The notes below the pieces were generated by a model. That model did no database searches, had not been told where the DNA came from, and saw only the letters and a program-made list of their open reading frames with translations. Positions 54,654 through 63,810 of a stretch of DNA of 64,000 nucleotides are shown piece by piece. Origin of the DNA: SLJN01 sp964505385 (GTDB taxonomy: Bacteria; Bacteroidota; Rhodothermia; Balneolales; Natronogracilivirgulaceae); the NCBI GenBank assembly GCA_964505385.1, contig CAZDIA010000004.1, positions 1-64,000 of the forward strand, in the 5' to 3' direction. A program made the translations under genes and the position numbers. Positions within the stretch are counted from its first letter, which is position 1; every line of letters begins with the position of its first letter.

Positions 54654-55850
54654 TTATCGGATTTTTCGGTTTTTCCAGCTCACACTCCTGTTTTGATAAT
54701 AATCCTGAATCGTGATTACCGCAAGTCGTAAAAACCAGAGTACCGCAAGCGGTTGCATCCAGAAATCCCGAAGCGGCCAGTTGAATATCAGGTTCAACAT
54801 AGCACGGTGTAGAAAGATTAAAAAGATCGAGGGAATCAGAAAAATTGTAAGCGGCGGAGCTGTAAAAAAAGCAAACGGCAGCATAAGCACAGGCAGCACA
54901 TAAACCCAAAAATGGATCAGACCGACCAATGTAAAGGGAATTATGCTATAACCGAATCCGGCAAAAAAGTTTTTCCGGAATCCTTCCAAAACCTCCCGTC
55001 CGGAAGTATACATCCGGCATGCAATGGTTCCATCTCCGGAAAACATTTTGAGTTTGTAGTTTTTCGCTCTCAATAAACGTGAAAGAGCTAAGTCTTCAAC
55101 TACTTCGCCTTTAACAGATTCGTGAGTGCCAATTCCATAATAACTATTGTGATGAAATACGATGCATTGTCCATTGGCCGCGGCAAATTTATCCTTGATT
55201 CGCGAATAGATAAATCCTGGCAGCCATCGTGGTTTGCGATAAACATAAGCGGCCGGCAGAAATGAAAGCAAGGCGTAATAAATTGCAGGCACAGTTACCC
55301 GCTCCCAGAAGGTTTTGAGAATTTGTTCGGGCCACAAGGTTAATGCGTCTAAATCATCAGAATAGAATCCCTCTTCAATTCTGGTCAAAAAACCAGGGTA
55401 TGTTTTGCAATCTGCATCAATAAAAACCAAAAACTCGCCACTGGCGTGTTCTGCGAGCTGGCGGCAGGCCCAAGGTTTGCCAAGCCAGTCCGAAGGCCGA
55501 TCTTTGCCGTTTATTAGTTTAAAATGATCGTATTTTTTTGTGTACTCACGAACAATTTCACCGGTACGATCCTCGGATTGATCATCCAAAACAAGCACTT
55601 CATAAGATTGATGCTGTTGCCGGGCAAGTGACTCAAGGCAATGTGCGATGTTATGCTCTTCATTCCTTGCAGGAATACAAACGGAAAAAATTAATGATTC
55701 AGATGAACTATCATCTACCGAATCATCGTCATTAGCAACGGGTAATGGCTGGAATTCCAGGAAATTCCAAAACAAAACAAAGCTGACTCCAATGAGGAAT
55801 AACACAGGAAAAATCGTAATAATCCACCAAAATAAATTTATCTCATCCAT
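54654..55850 (-). CDS. Membrane-bound family 2 glycosyltransferase
   Basis: 398 residues. An N-terminal helix (WIITIFPVLFLIGVSFVLFWNFL), then a GT-A domain: FSVCIPARNEEHNIAHCLESL, VLVLDDQSEDRT, WLGKPWACRQLAEHASGEFLVFIDADC with the DxD-like metal site, and GEVVEDLALSRLL. Several C-terminal helices follow. The GKPWAC segment is reminiscent of carotenoid glycosyltransferases such as CruC/CrtQ, so a pigment glycosylation role is possible but unproven. Separated by 67 bases from the Xer gene. Confidence 0.82.
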   Translation of the reverse strand: MDEINLFWWIITIFPVLFLIGVSFVLFWNFLEFQPLPVANDDDSVDDSSSESLIFSVCIPARNEEHNIAHCLESLARQQHQSYEVLVLDDQSEDRTGEIVREYTKKYDHFKLINGKDRPSDWLGKPWACRQLAEHASGEFLVFIDADCKTYPGFLTRIEEGFYSDDLDALTLWPEQILKTFWERVTVPAIYYALLSFLPAAYVYRKPRWLPGFIYSRIKDKFAAANGQCIVFHHNSYYGIGTHESVKGEVVEDLALSRLLRAKNYKLKMFSGDGTIACRMYTSGREVLEGFRKNFFAGFGYSIIPFTLVGLIHFWVYVLPVLMLPFAFFTAPPLTIFLIPSIFLIFLHRAMLNLIFNWPLRDFWMQPLAVLWFLRLAVITIQDYYQNRSVSWKNRKIR

Positions 55851-56042
55851 ACAATTGTTCTACATAAGGTGAATATTTAAAAGAATTTATGTTGTTTTTT
55901 ATCATGTTGTGGCAAGAAATAATTACGGGTTGAAAAAAAACAAAAAATATTGATATTAGAACATGCATAATTAATGCCACTAAAGAATAGTCATCTTTGG
56001 GCATGTATCAAGCAAACAAATAAACAATTCTATTATACAGTC

Positions 56043-56387
56043 ATGAGTCGTGAGCTGATCTATCACATCACAACACCTGATGAATGGGAAGAGGCGCAGG
56101 AAAACGGTGAGTACACCAACCCTTCACTTGAATCGGAGGGATTTATCCACTGCAGTACCCATTCCCAGGTTCTTGAATCTGCTGACAATTTTTTCCCGAA
56201 CAGGGATGAATTGTTAGTTCTCGAAATAGACCCTTCCTTACTTAGTAATCTTCTTCGATATGAAGATGTATACGGTGAAGGTCAAACATTCCCTCATATT
56301 TTCGGGGAAATCAACCTTGATGCCGTACGCAGAGTAATAAGTATAGCACGCAACTCAAACGGTAAATTTGAATGGAATAAAGATTAA
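56043..56387 (+). CDS. DUF952 family protein
   Basis: 114 residues from the ATG at 56043 (MSRELIYHITTPDEWEEAQ). An upstream in-frame start at 55974 would add 23 poorly conserved residues and is rejected. Typical DUF952 features: YHITTPDEWE, EGFIHCSTHSQV, and VLEIDPSLLSNLLRYEDVYGEGQTFPHIFGEI. Function is unknown, though the fold is related to the ADP-ribosyltransferase-like group. Single gene, convergent with serB. Confidence 0.9.
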   Translation: MSRELIYHITTPDEWEEAQENGEYTNPSLESEGFIHCSTHSQVLESADNFFPNRDELLVLEIDPSLLSNLLRYEDVYGEGQTFPHIFGEINLDAVRRVISIARNSNGKFEWNKD

Positions 56388-56424
56388 GATTAATATACAT
56401 TAAAACAGATCAATCAGGATGATG

Positions 56425-57654
56425 TCACCCGCCCAGTTTTTCCCTGGTGATTTCACGGTCACGAACTCCGATTAAATAAAGGATGCCATCAAGGCCATTA
56501 TATGAAATCGCCTGGGTGGTTTTTTCCTTAACAACGGGTTTGGCGTGAAATGCAATACCCAGACCGGCTTCATTCAGCATGGGCACGTCGTTGGCACCGT
56601 CGCCCACGGCGATAACTTGCTGAAGCGCGATGTCTTCCTGAGATGCAATTTCTTTTAGCAGCTCGGCTTTCCGTTTGCCGTCTATGATTTCGCCGGTAAC
56701 CTCACCGGTAACTTTGCCGTTTTTGATCGCAAGTTCATTGGCGTAGACATAGTCAATACCGAGCTTTTCCTGTAGTTTCCGTCCGAAATAGCTGAAACCG
56801 CCGGAGACAATGGCTGTCTTGTATCCCATACACCTAAGGGTAAAAATCAATCGCTCGGCCCCGTCATTGAGTGGTAGATTATCTGCAATCTCCTCAAGCA
56901 CATCATCGGAGAGGCCTTCGAGTAATTTTACCCGTTGGCGGAAGCTTTCGTTGAAATCAATTTCGCCTTGCATGGCAAGCTCGGTAATTTTTTCTACCTC
57001 TGTGCCTACACCGGCTGCCTTGGCAAGCTCATCAATAACTTCGGTTTTGATTAAGGTGGAATCCATATCAAAAACGACCAGGCGCCTGTTGCGGCGAAAC
57101 AAATCATCCTCCTGGAATGCTACATCCACTTCAAGTTGATTGCCGAGTTTAATTAGCTCGTGTTTCATTTTGGACGTATTGTACGGCTGCCCCCTAAGGG
57201 AAAGTTCGACACATGCTCTGGCAGGGGAGTCTACTTTATCAAGCGGAATGCGCCCGGTGAGTCGCTCAATATTATCTATATTTAAGCCGTGCCGAAATAC
57301 TTCAGAGGCTAATTGCGAAATTTGATGCGCTTTCAATTTGCGGCCAAGCAGTGTGAGGATATAACGTGGTTTGCCCTGTCCATGAACCCATTTTTGATAC
57401 TCTTCTTCGGATACCGGCTCGAACTTTAGGTGAAGATTGAGCTCGTGCGCTTTAAAAACAAAATCACGCATCACCGTAGAGGACTCTTTTTCGCCGGGTA
57501 TCTCTATCAATATGCCAAGAGAAAGAGTATCGTGAATCACGGCCTGGCCCACATCCAGTATATTGACATTGTGTTGTCCCAGTTCCTCAGTAAGTGTGGC
57601 TGTTAACCCCGGCCGGTCTTCCCCGGAAATTGAAATCAGAATAATTTCCCTCAT
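56425..57654 (-). CDS. serB: Phosphoserine phosphatase with N-terminal ACT domains
   Basis: Last step of serine biosynthesis. 409 residues. The N-terminal half has two ACT-like regulatory domains (LISISGEDRPGLTATLTEELG, and ILTLLGRKLKAHQISQLASEV). The HAD domain starts at about 190 with VVFDMDSTLI (catalytic aspartates 196 and 198), TAIVSGGFSYFGRKL and VIAVGDGANDVPMLNEAGLG. The length and fused ACT domains match many SerB proteins, where serine feedback via ACT is expected. Divergent from the UvrD-type gene after 235 bases. Confidence 0.95.
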   Translation of the reverse strand: MREIILISISGEDRPGLTATLTEELGQHNVNILDVGQAVIHDTLSLGILIEIPGEKESSTVMRDFVFKAHELNLHLKFEPVSEEEYQKWVHGQGKPRYILTLLGRKLKAHQISQLASEVFRHGLNIDNIERLTGRIPLDKVDSPARACVELSLRGQPYNTSKMKHELIKLGNQLEVDVAFQEDDLFRRNRRLVVFDMDSTLIKTEVIDELAKAAGVGTEVEKITELAMQGEIDFNESFRQRVKLLEGLSDDVLEEIADNLPLNDGAERLIFTLRCMGYKTAIVSGGFSYFGRKLQEKLGIDYVYANELAIKNGKVTGEVTGEIIDGKRKAELLKEIASQEDIALQQVIAVGDGANDVPMLNEAGLGIAFHAKPVVKEKTTQAISYNGLDGILYLIGVRDREITREKLGG

Positions 57655-57889
57655 GTAATCAGGTTAAATGTTTGGTTTTTGAATCAGTGTTTGTGCTAAA
57701 ATATTTATCAAGTCTAAAGGAAGCGGGCAAACTTAAGGCTATTGGTCCGCGATACCAAGCTATTACATAGTTTTTACATATGCCCGGACTTTTGTATTTT
57801 ACTCTAACCGCAAGATACATTCATGAATACCGGCGTTACAGTTAGGTTTCAACCGTATATTGCGCAAAGTTATATAATCCTACTTGTAC

Positions 57890-59917
57890 ATGAAAAAATT
57901 TGTCCTCAGGCGTGATTCTACTTCGGAGCAACGTCCGGCTTCTTACAAAATCCCATATGATGAAGTTCTGAACGAACGACAGCTGGAAGCTGTGATGCAT
58001 CAAAACGGGCCTGCTCTGGTAATTGCAGGGGCAGGGTCCGGCAAAACCCGCACGTTGATTTATCGCGTCGCCCGGTTAATTGAGCACGGGGTCCCGCCTC
58101 AGCATATTCTGCTGCTGACCTTCACACGACGTGCCGCCCGTGAAATGATGGAGCGGGCGACGAATCTGCTTGATGATCGCTGCCGGAAAATTAACGGAGG
58201 TACATTTCACTTTTACTGCAACCGCCTGCTGCATCAATATGCAGAATCTATAGGTTACCCCGATAATTTTACTCTGTTGGGTGCATCCGATGCCGTGGAT
58301 GTAATCGAATTGCTGCGCAATGACATAGATATTCCCAGACAGGGCAAAAGATTCCCCCGAAAAGGTACGATCTACAGTATGATCAGCACGGCGGCCAATA
58401 AACAAAAATCTTTGCACGAAGTTGTTGACGAGGAGTACAGCCAGTTCCTGCATCATATCGATACCATTGAAGAAATCGCCCGGCGCTATCACGCCTACAA
58501 ACGCCATAATCACGTCATGGATTTTGATGATCTACTCGTTGAAACATGCAATCTTTTGCGGGATAATCGAGAGCTCCGACTGAAAACGGCCTCAGCCAAC
58601 CGGTATATTCTGGTTGATGAATATCAGGATACCAATGCGCTGCAGGCTGAATTGGTACACCTGCTCTCCGACGGTCACTCCAATATTATGGCAGTAGGGG
58701 ATGATGCCCAGAGCATCTACTCATTCAGAGGTGCGAGTCATCGTAATATTTTAAATTTCCCTGAAGAATTTTCGGATTGCAGGGTGATTAAACTGGAAGA
58801 GAATTACCGTTCGACACAAAATATTCTGAATCTGGCTAATGCCGTCATTGCTCAGGCAAGAGAAAAATTTGAGAAAAAACTGTTTACCCGCAGGAAGGAG
58901 GGTGAGTTGCCCGGACTGGTACGAGCACCTGATGAGCGGGATCAATCCCGGTTTGTTGCCCAGATGATTCTCAACAAACGGGAAGAAGAGGTTGATCTGG
59001 GAGATATCGCGGTGTTATTCCGGAACGGTCGCGACTCGTATGATCTTGAGCTGGAGTTGAATCGCAAGAAAATCCCGTTTGTGAAATACGGCGGCCAAAA
59101 ATTTACCGAAGCTGCTCATATAAAAGATGTGCTGGCTCATATTAAAGTAGTGGTTAATCCGTCGGATACCCTTTCCTGGAACCGAATTCTGTTGTTGCTC
59201 GATGGTATCGGTCCAAAAACTGCCCGTGATATAATTTCAAAATTATCAGATCAGGGTGGCAGGACAGAATTGGGTGGAATATCGGGAATACCGGAAAAAG
59301 CTAAAACGTCATTGATGGGGTTAAGTTTGCTGCTTGCGGACCTCAAAAAACATGATTTCACGGTAAGTGAAGCAGTAGAACACGTTGTCAATTATTACAA
59401 ACCCATATGCGAACGCCGGTTTGACGATCATCCCAAACGAATCAAAGATCTGGAGGCTTTTGTATCCCTGAGCCGGAATTTTCGCTCATTTGATCATATG
59501 CTTGAGGATCTTACCCTTGACCCCATCGAGGCTACAGCGGTAGAAACCGAACCGGGTGTTAAGGATGAAAATCCGCTGGTTTTGAGTACTATCCACTCCG
59601 CCAAAGGATTGGAATGGCGAACGGTGTTTCTGATCCAGTGCCTCGATGGCATCATTCCTTCCGGTTATTCCCTTGAGGATGAAGAACAGATTGATGAAGA
59701 GCTCAGATTGCTGTACGTGGCATGTACCCGGGCTGCCGATGAAATATTTATCTCATATCCTGTATTGCAGCAAAGCGCTCACGGCGATTATTTCAGCAAT
59801 CCGTCACGATTTATACAGGACCTGGATTCAAAATTGATTGAAAACTGGGAGCTCGTTGAAGAGGGGCAGCAGGATGAACTCGGGGAAGGCAGTGAGCCTC
59901 CGAAGCTGTCGGAGTAG
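57890..59917 (+). CDS. UvrD/Rep-family ATP-dependent DNA helicase
   Basis: Superfamily 1 3'-5' DNA helicase, 675 residues from the ATG at 57890 (a TTG two codons upstream is less likely). Motifs: VIAGAGSGKTRTL (Walker A, about 50), LLLTFTRRAAREM, YILVDEYQDTNALQ (Walker B), GDDAQSIYSFRGA, LEENYRSTQNIL, LSTIHSAKGLEW and LRLLYVACTRA. The architecture resembles PcrA/Rep without extra nuclease domains. Role is probably replication restart or repair. The gene-free 346 bases downstream lead to the DEAD-box helicase. Confidence 0.93.
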   Translation: MKKFVLRRDSTSEQRPASYKIPYDEVLNERQLEAVMHQNGPALVIAGAGSGKTRTLIYRVARLIEHGVPPQHILLLTFTRRAAREMMERATNLLDDRCRKINGGTFHFYCNRLLHQYAESIGYPDNFTLLGASDAVDVIELLRNDIDIPRQGKRFPRKGTIYSMISTAANKQKSLHEVVDEEYSQFLHHIDTIEEIARRYHAYKRHNHVMDFDDLLVETCNLLRDNRELRLKTASANRYILVDEYQDTNALQAELVHLLSDGHSNIMAVGDDAQSIYSFRGASHRNILNFPEEFSDCRVIKLEENYRSTQNILNLANAVIAQAREKFEKKLFTRRKEGELPGLVRAPDERDQSRFVAQMILNKREEEVDLGDIAVLFRNGRDSYDLELELNRKKIPFVKYGGQKFTEAAHIKDVLAHIKVVVNPSDTLSWNRILLLLDGIGPKTARDIISKLSDQGGRTELGGISGIPEKAKTSLMGLSLLLADLKKHDFTVSEAVEHVVNYYKPICERRFDDHPKRIKDLEAFVSLSRNFRSFDHMLEDLTLDPIEATAVETEPGVKDENPLVLSTIHSAKGLEWRTVFLIQCLDGIIPSGYSLEDEEQIDEELRLLYVACTRAADEIFISYPVLQQSAHGDYFSNPSRFIQDLDSKLIENWELVEEGQQDELGEGSEPPKLSE

Positions 59918-60263
59918 TTACGGATATGGATTTTTATCTCAGTTTCTTGACTTCTTTACATCTTGACATCTTTACCTCTTAACTTCTTTTAATCTTCAAA
60001 GCCAACTCATTCCCTCTTACCGGATCAGAACATCATTGAATGCTTATATACTAAGAAATTTCAAAAGTGGGAATTATAGAAAATTATTCGTACCTTATGA
60101 AGCTGTAATGGAAAAATCCATAACGCCTCTCTAAGCGATAGCAGGTTCCACGTATACTTATTCGGATATTTTGGTACCGGCCTTTTCAGCAATTTTGAGG
60201 CCGAATTAACTCAGCCGGCGCATAGGAAGTGAGCGGCGGCATCTAACTATACCAGAATATTAT
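59918..60263. other. 346-base gene-free stretch before the DEAD-box helicase
   Basis: Contains three 16-bp imperfect direct repeats at 59946-59993 (separate entry). The rest, including AGCCGGCGCATAGGAAGTGAGCGGCGGC near 60210-60240, could be a structured 5' leader of the helicase gene; long leaders are common for cold-induced DEAD-box genes. No clear promoter or credible frame was found. Confidence 0.5.
59946..59993. repeat. Three 16-bp imperfect tandem repeats
   Basis: Units CTTGACTTCTTTACAT, CTTGACATCTTTACCT and CTTAACTTCTTTTAAT follow each other without gaps, differing at two to six positions. Pyrimidine-rich on the + strand, about 29 bases after the helicase stop codon. Function unknown. 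Confidence 0.7.
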
Positions 60264-61853
60264 ATGAATACCATTTCTTTTTCAGAGCTTGGACTGCGTG
60301 CCGAGCTACTATCCGCTATATCCTCCATGGGCTTTGAAGCTCCTACTCCCGTTCAGCAGCAATGCATACCGGTAATTTTCGAAGGCCGGGATATAATGGG
60401 TCAGGCCCAGACCGGAACCGGCAAAACGGCGGCTTTCGGGTTGCCGCTCCTTCAAAACCTCGATCCGGATGCAAAAGGAGTTCAGACTCTGGTGATGTGC
60501 CCGACCCGCGAACTTGCCGTACAGGTAACCGGGGAATTGATGAAGCTGGGGAATAATGTCACGAATTTAAGTGTCGTACCGGTTTATGGCGGTCAACCTA
60601 TTGAAAGACAACTTAAGGCGCTAAAAAAAGGCGCGCAGGTTGTCGTGGGGACACCCGGAAGAGTGATCGACCATCTTAAGCGCGGTACTTTGCGATTGAA
60701 TCAGTTGAAGATGGTTGTTCTTGATGAAGCTGATGAAATGTTGAATATGGGGTTCCGCGAGGATATCGAGAACATACTTTCTCATACGCATCAAGGCATC
60801 CAGACAGTGATGTTTTCGGCAACCAATACTCCGGCCATCCGCTCAATTATGAATAAGCAGATGACCAACCCGAAAATGATCACGATTGACAAACAGGTAA
60901 GTTCCGATCCGGATATTGAGCAGTTTCTGGTTGAAGTTCGTGACTCAATGCGCCCGGAAGCTATCAGCCGCCTGATGGACATAAATGATTATAAACTGGG
61001 ATTGGTTTTCTGTAACACGAAGCGAACTTCAGATCAGCTTGTACAGGAGTTGCAGGCTCGCGGTTATGCTGCCGACGTAATTCACGGCGATATCACCCAA
61101 TCCGGAAGAGATAAGGTGATGAAAAGATTTCGGCGCGGCGATCTCGATCTTTTGGTGGCTACTGATGTGGCTGCCCGGGGAATTGATGTGAGCAATGTGG
61201 ATGTGGTATTTAATTATGATATCCCGCAGGATCCGGAATATTATGTTCATCGCATTGGCAGAACCGGGCGGGCCGGCAGAAGTGGATTTGCCTACACATT
61301 TTCAAGTGGAAAAAAGAAGAAGAATTTAAAATATATACAGCGGCAAAGCGGAGTTCAAATGCAATCTATTCCAATGCCGAGTATGAAAGAAGTGGAGGCC
61401 TCCCGTGCTGAAAATCTTTTGAATGAAGTTACAGATATTCTCGAAAGAGGCGGTCTCAAACCGTGGATCGAGCATATTGAGAAATTGGCGGAAACCGGTT
61501 TCTCACCTGCAGAAATTGCGGCAGCCTTTATGAAACTGCATACGGGGGGAGAAGATCAAAACAGCGAACCGGCTCCGATACCTGCCGTATCAAACGGAAA
61601 AACTCACCATAAGACCGGCGAAAATATGACCAGTGTGCATTTCAGCATCGGCAAAAATAAAAAAGTGCATCCCGGTGATCTTGTTGGCGCAATCGCCGGC
61701 GAAACGGGTGTGCCCGGTAAGTTGATAGGTGAAATAGAAATTTATTCAAACTACACCACAGTTGATGTACCTGCAGATCGTGCAGATCATATAATGAAAG
61801 TGATGAACCGAAGTTCGATAAAAGGGAATAAAGTAAGAGTTAAAGGCTCCTGA
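60264..61853 (+). CDS. DEAD-box RNA helicase with DbpA-type RNA-binding domain
   Basis: Unwinds structured RNA, in ribosome assembly or mRNA decay. 529 residues. Q motif (FEAPTPVQQQCIPV), AQTGTGKTAAF, PTRELAVQV, GTPGRVIDHLKRG, VVLDEADEMLNMGF (about 154), MFSATN, and the C-terminal helicase lobe with ARGIDVSNVDVVFNYD and HRIGRTGRAGRSG. The last 75 residues (VHFSIGKNKKVHPGDLVGAIAGETGVPGKLIGEIEIY) are the DbpA/CsdA RNA-binding domain. It could be DeaD/CsdA or DbpA; the 346-base leader is compatible with cold induction. Confidence 0.93.
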   Translation: MNTISFSELGLRAELLSAISSMGFEAPTPVQQQCIPVIFEGRDIMGQAQTGTGKTAAFGLPLLQNLDPDAKGVQTLVMCPTRELAVQVTGELMKLGNNVTNLSVVPVYGGQPIERQLKALKKGAQVVVGTPGRVIDHLKRGTLRLNQLKMVVLDEADEMLNMGFREDIENILSHTHQGIQTVMFSATNTPAIRSIMNKQMTNPKMITIDKQVSSDPDIEQFLVEVRDSMRPEAISRLMDINDYKLGLVFCNTKRTSDQLVQELQARGYAADVIHGDITQSGRDKVMKRFRRGDLDLLVATDVAARGIDVSNVDVVFNYDIPQDPEYYVHRIGRTGRAGRSGFAYTFSSGKKKKNLKYIQRQSGVQMQSIPMPSMKEVEASRAENLLNEVTDILERGGLKPWIEHIEKLAETGFSPAEIAAAFMKLHTGGEDQNSEPAPIPAVSNGKTHHKTGENMTSVHFSIGKNKKVHPGDLVGAIAGETGVPGKLIGEIEIYSNYTTVDVPADRADHIMKVMNRSSIKGNKVRVKGS

Positions 61854-61870
61854 TGGAGCTTTAGCTTTTA
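61843..61870 (+). terminator. Weak terminator at the end of the DEAD-box gene
   Basis: GGCTCC / GGAGC(T) hairpin with a TGAT loop spanning the stop codon, followed by TTTAGCTTTTA. The short stem and interrupted T-run make it weak. Confidence 0.4.
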
Positions 61871-61894
61871 ATGACAAATATGCTTAGTTGAAAG

Positions 61895-62249
61895 TCAGGC
61901 TGTACTGAAGGCATTAATAGCTTTTTCTTGCGTTTTATAATTGTCAAAAACGGAAAACAGTTTGGTTACAATCAATAGGCTTTGAACCTGGTCGGTAGCC
62001 CCGCACAATTTCATGTCGTCGACGGCATTTCTCATAGATGTTAACCCCTGGATCATAATGCCTAAACCTGAGGAGTTCATAAACTTCACTTTGCTAAGGT
62101 CAACAATTACATTCAATTTTTTTGCTTACAAGAACTTTAAGTTCTTCATTGAACTTGGCTGCATCAAGTCCTCCCATTACATGGACCATTAGAGTAATGG
62201 CCACAAAGTTGTACCTTTTATCGATAATGTAGTGCTTAGTTTTTGAGAT
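61895..62249 (-). pseudogene. Frameshifted STAS-domain (anti-sigma factor antagonist) pseudogene
   Basis: Reading the minus strand: KHYIIDKRYNFVAITLMV, HVMGGLDAAKFNEELKVL and VSKK, then in a shifted frame LNVIVDLSKVKFMNSSGLG, IMIQGLTSMRNAVDDMKL and the rest to KAINAFSTA. Together this is a complete STAS fold of the SpoIIAA/anti-anti-sigma type, with the phosphorylatable serine region KFMNSSGLG intact. The two halves are separated by a run of seven A (T at 62117-62123); six or nine would restore one frame. No ATG or GTG starts the upstream half before a TAA at 62250-62252. Either a double-damaged pseudogene or a slippage-controlled gene. No kinase or phosphatase partner is adjacent. Confidence 0.8.
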
Positions 62250-62342
62250 TTATAGCTGAATATTAGGAAGCACTTGTGTTTTGTGCACTTACTCAAGGTA
62301 TAAAATGTATCTATTCAAATTAGAGTAAAAGTAAAAGAAGCA

Positions 62343-62361
62343 GTTTGTTTGTTTGTTTGTT
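62343..62361. repeat. Tetranucleotide repeat (GTTT)x4
   Basis: GTTT repeated four times plus GTT, in the 152-base gap between the STAS pseudogene and the hemolysin III gene, 40 bases beyond the latter's stop codon. Short; a candidate slippage site but outside any coding frame. Confidence 0.8.
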
Positions 62362-62401
62362 ATATACTCCGGTAAACACGAAACATCGTCCGTCGAGGAT
62401 C

Positions 62402-63076
62402 TTATCCAACATACATGTAGATTGCCCAGAAATGACAGAAACTTCCGACCATAACAAAAATATGCCAAATTTCATGAAAGCCAAATACTTCCGGTAATGG
62501 ATCCGGTTTTTTGAGTCCGTAGATAACTGCACCAACAGTATAGGCGAGTCCGCCCATCAGAATCCACACTAAACCGCTAAGTGGTAGGTTTTCAGCCATT
62601 GTGGGAAAGGCGAGAATGCCGAGCCATCCCATACCAATATACATGGCTAATGATACCCAGGTTGGAGCGTTCATCCAGGAAAGTTTCATGATGATGCCGA
62701 TCGCAGCGAGTGACCACATTATTATCAGCAGCGTCCAGCCGAACATTCCATCAAGTATGACCATACATATTGGAGTGTACGTACCTGCGATGAGTACGTA
62801 AATCATCATATGGTCAAATTTGCGAAGAATCTTTAATCCTTTCTCTGAGGCTGGGATGAGATGATACAAACTACTGGCTGTATAAAGAAGGATGAGCGTT
62901 AATCCAAAAATAGTAAAGGCTGACAATACAATGCCGCTTTCTTTCATCAACCCGCGGTGAATCAAAAGTACCAGTCCGAATATGGAAAGCAATGCTGCAA
63001 GCAGATGCGTCAAACCACTCACGGGATCACGCAATCGTGAATATATATATCGAAACTTTGGCAAAATTAAACTCAT
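62402..63076 (-). CDS. trhA: Hemolysin III family (TrhA-like) membrane protein
   Basis: 224 residues with seven predicted helices. PAQR/HlyIII hallmarks: RDPVSGLTHLLAALLSIFGLVLL, TASSLYHLIPASEKGLKILRKFDHMMIYVLIAGTYTPI (with the metal-binding serine, histidines and aspartate) and FHEIWHIFVMVGSFCHFWAI near the end. In E. coli and other bacteria the family has been tied to membrane energetics rather than to haemolysis, so 'hemolysin' is a historical name. ATG start; no co-transcribed neighbour. Confidence 0.92.
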   Translation of the reverse strand: MSLILPKFRYIYSRLRDPVSGLTHLLAALLSIFGLVLLIHRGLMKESGIVLSAFTIFGLTLILLYTASSLYHLIPASEKGLKILRKFDHMMIYVLIAGTYTPICMVILDGMFGWTLLIIMWSLAAIGIIMKLSWMNAPTWVSLAMYIGMGWLGILAFPTMAENLPLSGLVWILMGGLAYTVGAVIYGLKKPDPLPEVFGFHEIWHIFVMVGSFCHFWAIYMYVG

Positions 63077-63810
63077 TGTTTTCGGATCGGAATTGATTCT
63101 GATTCACACAAGATTTCAAACGCCCTTTTAAGTTAATCAATTGTATAACTTTTGAAGCATAGTTTATATAAATCCTAACAATACTATGAGGGTTAATTAA
63201 CATTATGTTGATAACTTTACATTTTAACTATAGGACATTGATTCAGAGATTTCAGTCGGTAATATATTTGATTTGAGCTGAAATCTTAAGTTTTGTAATT
63301 CAGGTTTCAGATTGTGCATGAGTGTTTGTTTGGCAGCAAGAAAGCAACTCAGTACCTGAAAAATGCTACTGAAGCAATATTCCGGCAAGGATGTGAATAA
63401 GTTGTGTAAAACTTAATTTGAAATTAGTCAATGAGTTATAAATATTAGGACAACATTTGTTATTCGAGTGAGAATAGCTATTTCCTCAGCATCGATATTA
63501 TTGATATAAAATAATTATTGACTTCCTTTGGAACAGGAAAATTGATTTTTAGGTTAACTTATTGTTTGGTATAGCTTTATGTGTGCGCATGAGAATTTGT
63601 GCGAGAGTGATAATACATAAAACAAGTTTAATTGCAGACCGGTAATTCGGTTTTGGAAACGGGAAAAATAAACAAGTAAGAAACAAGAAAGCGTGTATAG
63701 CGGTTGATTTAAGCTTTAGGTATAACCAAAAAATTTCATCATGTGGATAATCTGCAACATAATCCACTACAGAACCCTCAGAAACTCAGAAAAAAAGACG
63801 GAGCTCAACT
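63077..63810. other. 734-base stretch between hemolysin III and nrdJ
   Basis: Largest gene-poor stretch in the window. It holds at most the small minus-strand frame 63549-63767 (separate entry). A/T-rich. I looked for a cobalamin riboswitch B12 box (GCCACTG) and paired NrdR boxes before nrdJ and recognised neither. An SD-like AAGACGGAG precedes the nrdJ ATG. Confidence 0.6.
63549..63767 (-). CDS. Possible small membrane protein
   Basis: 72 residues from a GTG start with GAGG about eight bases upstream. Two hydrophobic stretches (AIHAFLFLTCLFFPF and SAIKLVLCIITLAQIL) around a short loop, polar N-terminus (DYVADYPHDEIFWLYLKLK). No family recognised. It lies alone in the gene-poor stretch, divergent from nrdJ. 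Open frames of this size arise by chance, so confidence is low. Confidence 0.35.
   Translation of the reverse strand: MDYVADYPHDEIFWLYLKLKSTAIHAFLFLTCLFFPFPKPNYRSAIKLVLCIITLAQILMRTHKAIPNNKLT

Noticed and set aside
55974..56042. Upstream extension of the DUF952 gene by 23 codons
   Set aside because: Residues before MSRELIYHITT do not fit the family; the ATG at 56043 gives the standard N-terminus.
63077..63810. Cobalamin riboswitch or NrdR boxes before nrdJ
   Set aside because: No GCCACTG B12 box or paired ACACTATATATAGTGT-like boxes recognised by eye.
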